A DNA stretch of 64,000 nucleotides from Geobacteraceae bacterium. GTDB lineage: Bacteria; Desulfobacterota; Desulfuromonadia; Geobacterales; Pseudopelobacteraceae. Made by a program: the position numbers and the translations under genes. Below the pieces are notes generated by a model. It worked only from the letters and a program-made list of their open reading frames with translations. It did no database searches and was not told the origin of the DNA. This document shows, one piece after another, positions 62,381 to 64,000 of the stretch (position 1 is the first letter of the stretch; each line of letters starts with the position of its first letter). The stretch lies in contig JANXYR010000043.1 of NCBI GenBank assembly GCA_025355965.1, forward strand, positions 62,001 to 126,000, given 5' to 3'.

Positions 62381-62400
62381 AATTCGACATATATCGAATT
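62381..62400 (-). promoter_or_regulatory. ArsR-type operator upstream of the SDR gene
   Basis: AATTCGACATATATCGAATT is a perfect dyad with 7-bp arms (AATTCGA/TCGAATT) about 27 bases before the SDR start. The TTCGA/TCGAA core matches the operator in front of the arsR-like gene. Confidence 0.75.
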
Positions 62401-62414
62401 ATTCTGGTAAATAA

Positions 62415-62434
62415 AAAGCCTTCGAGAAGGCTTT
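62415..62434 (-). terminator. Terminator between the arsR-like gene and the SDR gene
   Basis: On the minus strand AAAGCCTT-ctcg-AAGGCTTT followed by TTATTT. It would separate the two transcripts, consistent with the SDR having its own operator. Confidence 0.7.
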
Positions 62435-62455
62435 AAAACTCCCTTTGGGCTACGT

Positions 62456-62746
62456 TTATTGAGGAAGAACCTTTCTAACCTCTTCCCATGTTCCTAATAT
62501 CGGTTTGGCAATAAGGAATTTACCTTGTCTCTCCGTAGTAATCAGACCGGCATTGGTTAACTCTTTCAGATGGTGCGAAACCGTAGGCGCGCCAATTTTC
62601 AGCGAAGCCATTATCTCGGAAACACAGCATTCACACTCTGCCGCCTGGAATCCACCTTGATCACCTTTGACAATGCTCAGGTAAATCTCCAAGCGGTTAG
62701 GATGAGAAAGTGCTTTAAGTATTTTTGCCGCTTGCTTGATATCCAT
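62456..62746 (-). CDS. ArsR/SmtB-family metal- or redox-sensing repressor
   Basis: 96 residues with the ArsR winged helix: ALSHPNRLEIYLSIVKG, the recognition helix in LKIGAPTVSHHLKELTNAGLI and a wing (TTERQGKFLIAK). The Cys cluster AECECCVSEIM sits where ArsR-type sensors bind As(III)/Sb(III) or other thiophilic ligands (ELCVCDL in ArsR). ATG 62746 has GAGAG upstream; the ORF-track TTG 62758 is less likely. The operator just upstream (62761-62776) suggests autorepression. Confidence 0.9.
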   Translation of the reverse strand: MDIKQAAKILKALSHPNRLEIYLSIVKGDQGGFQAAECECCVSEIMASLKIGAPTVSHHLKELTNAGLITTERQGKFLIAKPILGTWEEVRKVLPQ

Positions 62747-62760
62747 AGTCACTCTCAAAG

Positions 62761-62776
62761 TTCGATAACTATCGAA
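62761..62776 (-). promoter_or_regulatory. ArsR-type operator of the arsR-like gene
   Basis: TTCGATAACTATCGAA is a perfect dyad (7-bp arms, 2-base centre) 15 bases before the start codon, sharing TTCGA/TCGAA with the site before the SDR gene. Confidence 0.75.
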
Positions 62777-62890
62777 ATGATATAGTCACCCCAAATGATT
62801 GTCAAGCAATTTAAAAAATGGACGCAATTTGCCTGCTGGGTACAATATTTTATGATTATTCCCACAACAAACCGACGGAGAGCACGTGAT

Positions 62891-64000
62891 ATGAGCTTTG
62901 AATGGGTACGAATTGAGAGAGAAGAACTGTATGAGATGGTTTGGAAGAAACCGATTACCGCGCTGGCAAAAGAGTATGGGCTCTCATATGGCGAGCTGCG
63001 TACGCTCTGCACACGGATGAATATACCCAGGCCACCAAATGGATATCATAGCCGGACAGTGAAAGAAGAGAAAACGCCGCTGCCACCTGCTGGCGACCAT
63101 GATCTGTTTTTCAACGTCAATCTTGGAAAAAAGTACCTTTCCGAAATTGATGGGGTGATTAACACAAAGAACATGCCCGAGATTGAGTTTGAGAAAAAGC
63201 TGAGGGACAGGATCGTCGTGGCCAAGCGCCTTATATCGCCGCATCCGTTGGTTCAGTCAATGGCTGAAAAAATTTACGGCGAGAAAAAGAATCGTACAGC
63301 AGGCCCTGACAGTTCGGTGGACAGTGGATCATTCGTATATGTCACTGTGAAAAATATCAATCGCGCGTTGAAAATAGCTGATGCACTGCTTAAAGCATTA
63401 GAGACGCGCGGATACCAGGTGAGCAAAGAACTTGGTTTCCAGTACTACGTCACGGTGCTCAATGTGAAGATCCATATTTCCCTTAAGGAACACAGCAAAC
63501 AAGTTCCGCATATACCGACCGATGAAGAATTACGCCGGCACCGACAATACAGCTGGCTGACATTCCCGAAATATGACTACGTGAATTCCGGTGAGCTGTA
63601 CATCAAACTGGATGGCCGCAGGAGTCAGGCCATTATTTCGGACAAAACCGACACCCCGTTAGAGGCACAGCTAAACACTGTCATGATGCGGATGCAGCGA
63701 CTTGCCGTTCGGCTCCATAATGATAAGGTCGAAGCGGAGCAGAGAAAAAGGGAGTGCATTGAGAGAAATGCGCGACGGGAACAGTTCGCCAAACGCCAGG
63801 AGCAGGAAAAGGCGAAACTTGAAAAACTCCACACAGATTCGGAGCAATGGCATACAAGTCAGCGGTTGCGAGCGTATATCGAAGCAGCGCGGCAAAAAGC
63901 CATCCAAACTGATGGTGGTTTCTATTCAGGAAGTGGGCTGGCGGATTGGGTCGCCTGGGCTCACCGGCAAGCTGACCGGATTGATCCTCTCGTGGAAAGT
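62891..64000 (+). CDS. HTH-containing protein of unknown function (3' partial)
   Basis: Not in the ORF track because no stop occurs before the window ends. At least 370 residues. The N-terminus (ELYEMVWKKPITALAKEYGLSYGELRTLCTRMNIPRP) is an HTH-like module seen in proteins of genomic islands that begin with a 'LYELVW..P...lA..yG.S...l...C' pattern. The middle is soluble with SFVYVTVKNINRALKIADALLKAL, and residues about 260-320 are a charged coiled coil (AEQRKRECIERNARREQFAKRQ). Function unknown. ATG 62891 has GGAG about 10 bases upstream; an in-frame ATG at 62852 is weaker. Confidence 0.75.
   Translation, partial: MSFEWVRIEREELYEMVWKKPITALAKEYGLSYGELRTLCTRMNIPRPPNGYHSRTVKEEKTPLPPAGDHDLFFNVNLGKKYLSEIDGVINTKNMPEIEFEKKLRDRIVVAKRLISPHPLVQSMAEKIYGEKKNRTAGPDSSVDSGSFVYVTVKNINRALKIADALLKALETRGYQVSKELGFQYYVTVLNVKIHISLKEHSKQVPHIPTDEELRRHRQYSWLTFPKYDYVNSGELYIKLDGRRSQAIISDKTDTPLEAQLNTVMMRMQRLAVRLHNDKVEAEQRKRECIERNARREQFAKRQEQEKAKLEKLHTDSEQWHTSQRLRAYIEAARQKAIQTDGGFYSGSGLADWVAWAHRQADRIDPLVES

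Overview
The window looks like a chromosome segment from a Geobacter-like member of the Desulfuromonadia/Desulfobacterota. This is inferred from gene content: system II cytochrome c maturation beside a multiheme c-type cytochrome, the dapA-dapB-dapL lysine route, a UPF0182 protein, a bacteriohemerythrin, an AhbD/NirJ-like radical SAM enzyme, and a GEMM riboswitch of the type known from Geobacter. No species can be named from the sequence alone.

Layout. 1-20 kb: the end of a PAS hybrid histidine kinase, then mostly leftward housekeeping and envelope genes (DTW protein, Gre-like factor, HtpX, UPF0182, TerC under a manganese-type yybP-ykoY riboswitch, CcsB/ResB). Next come a rightward multiheme cytochrome, an EAL-HDOD protein, a leftward class A PBP, and a rightward envelope cluster (L,D-transpeptidase, Lpp-like lipoprotein, second L,D-transpeptidase) behind a GEMM-I riboswitch whose selectivity base suggests 3',3'-cGAMP. 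20-28 kb: single genes separated by a dispersed REP-like repeat (seven loci from 16.3 to 27.5 kb). It holds Dus, a DAP decarboxylase-like enzyme, a PII-like protein behind a sigma-54-type promoter, a MerR-methyltransferase fusion, a VOC protein, a dead REP-associated tyrosine transposase (RAYT) relic and a VapC/Phd pair. 28-33 kb: the dapA-lipoprotein-dapB-dapL operon, with a collapsed lysA remnant at its head. 33-52 kb: mostly core genes (tag, trmB, an SSS symporter set, tonB-cbiA, HDOD, ligA, HD hydrolase, Lon-like protease, hemerythrin, purC, ppiD, radical SAM, tRNA-Phe).

52.09-60.50 kb is an integrated island bounded by a 21-bp direct repeat of the 3' end of tRNA-Phe. It carries a tyrosine integrase, an unrecognised protein with a Pro-rich tail, a beta-class DNA methyltransferase overlapping a PmeII-like restriction endonuclease, a primase-polymerase-like protein, another unrecognised protein, and large structured non-coding stretches. 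Beyond attR lie further signs of turnover: a vsr fragment fused to a metallo-beta-lactamase-fold fragment, an ArsR/SDR pair with matched operators, and an unfinished HTH-containing gene.

Working together. The cGAMP-type riboswitch probably gates a module that can tether the outer membrane to peptidoglycan. The dap operon makes meso-DAP; the lost lysA may be covered by the decarboxylase at 22.3 kb. The system II genes would mature the adjacent cytochrome. The island combines integration, restriction-modification and probably its own priming function. Family calls are from motif reading and memory of families; no database search was run.
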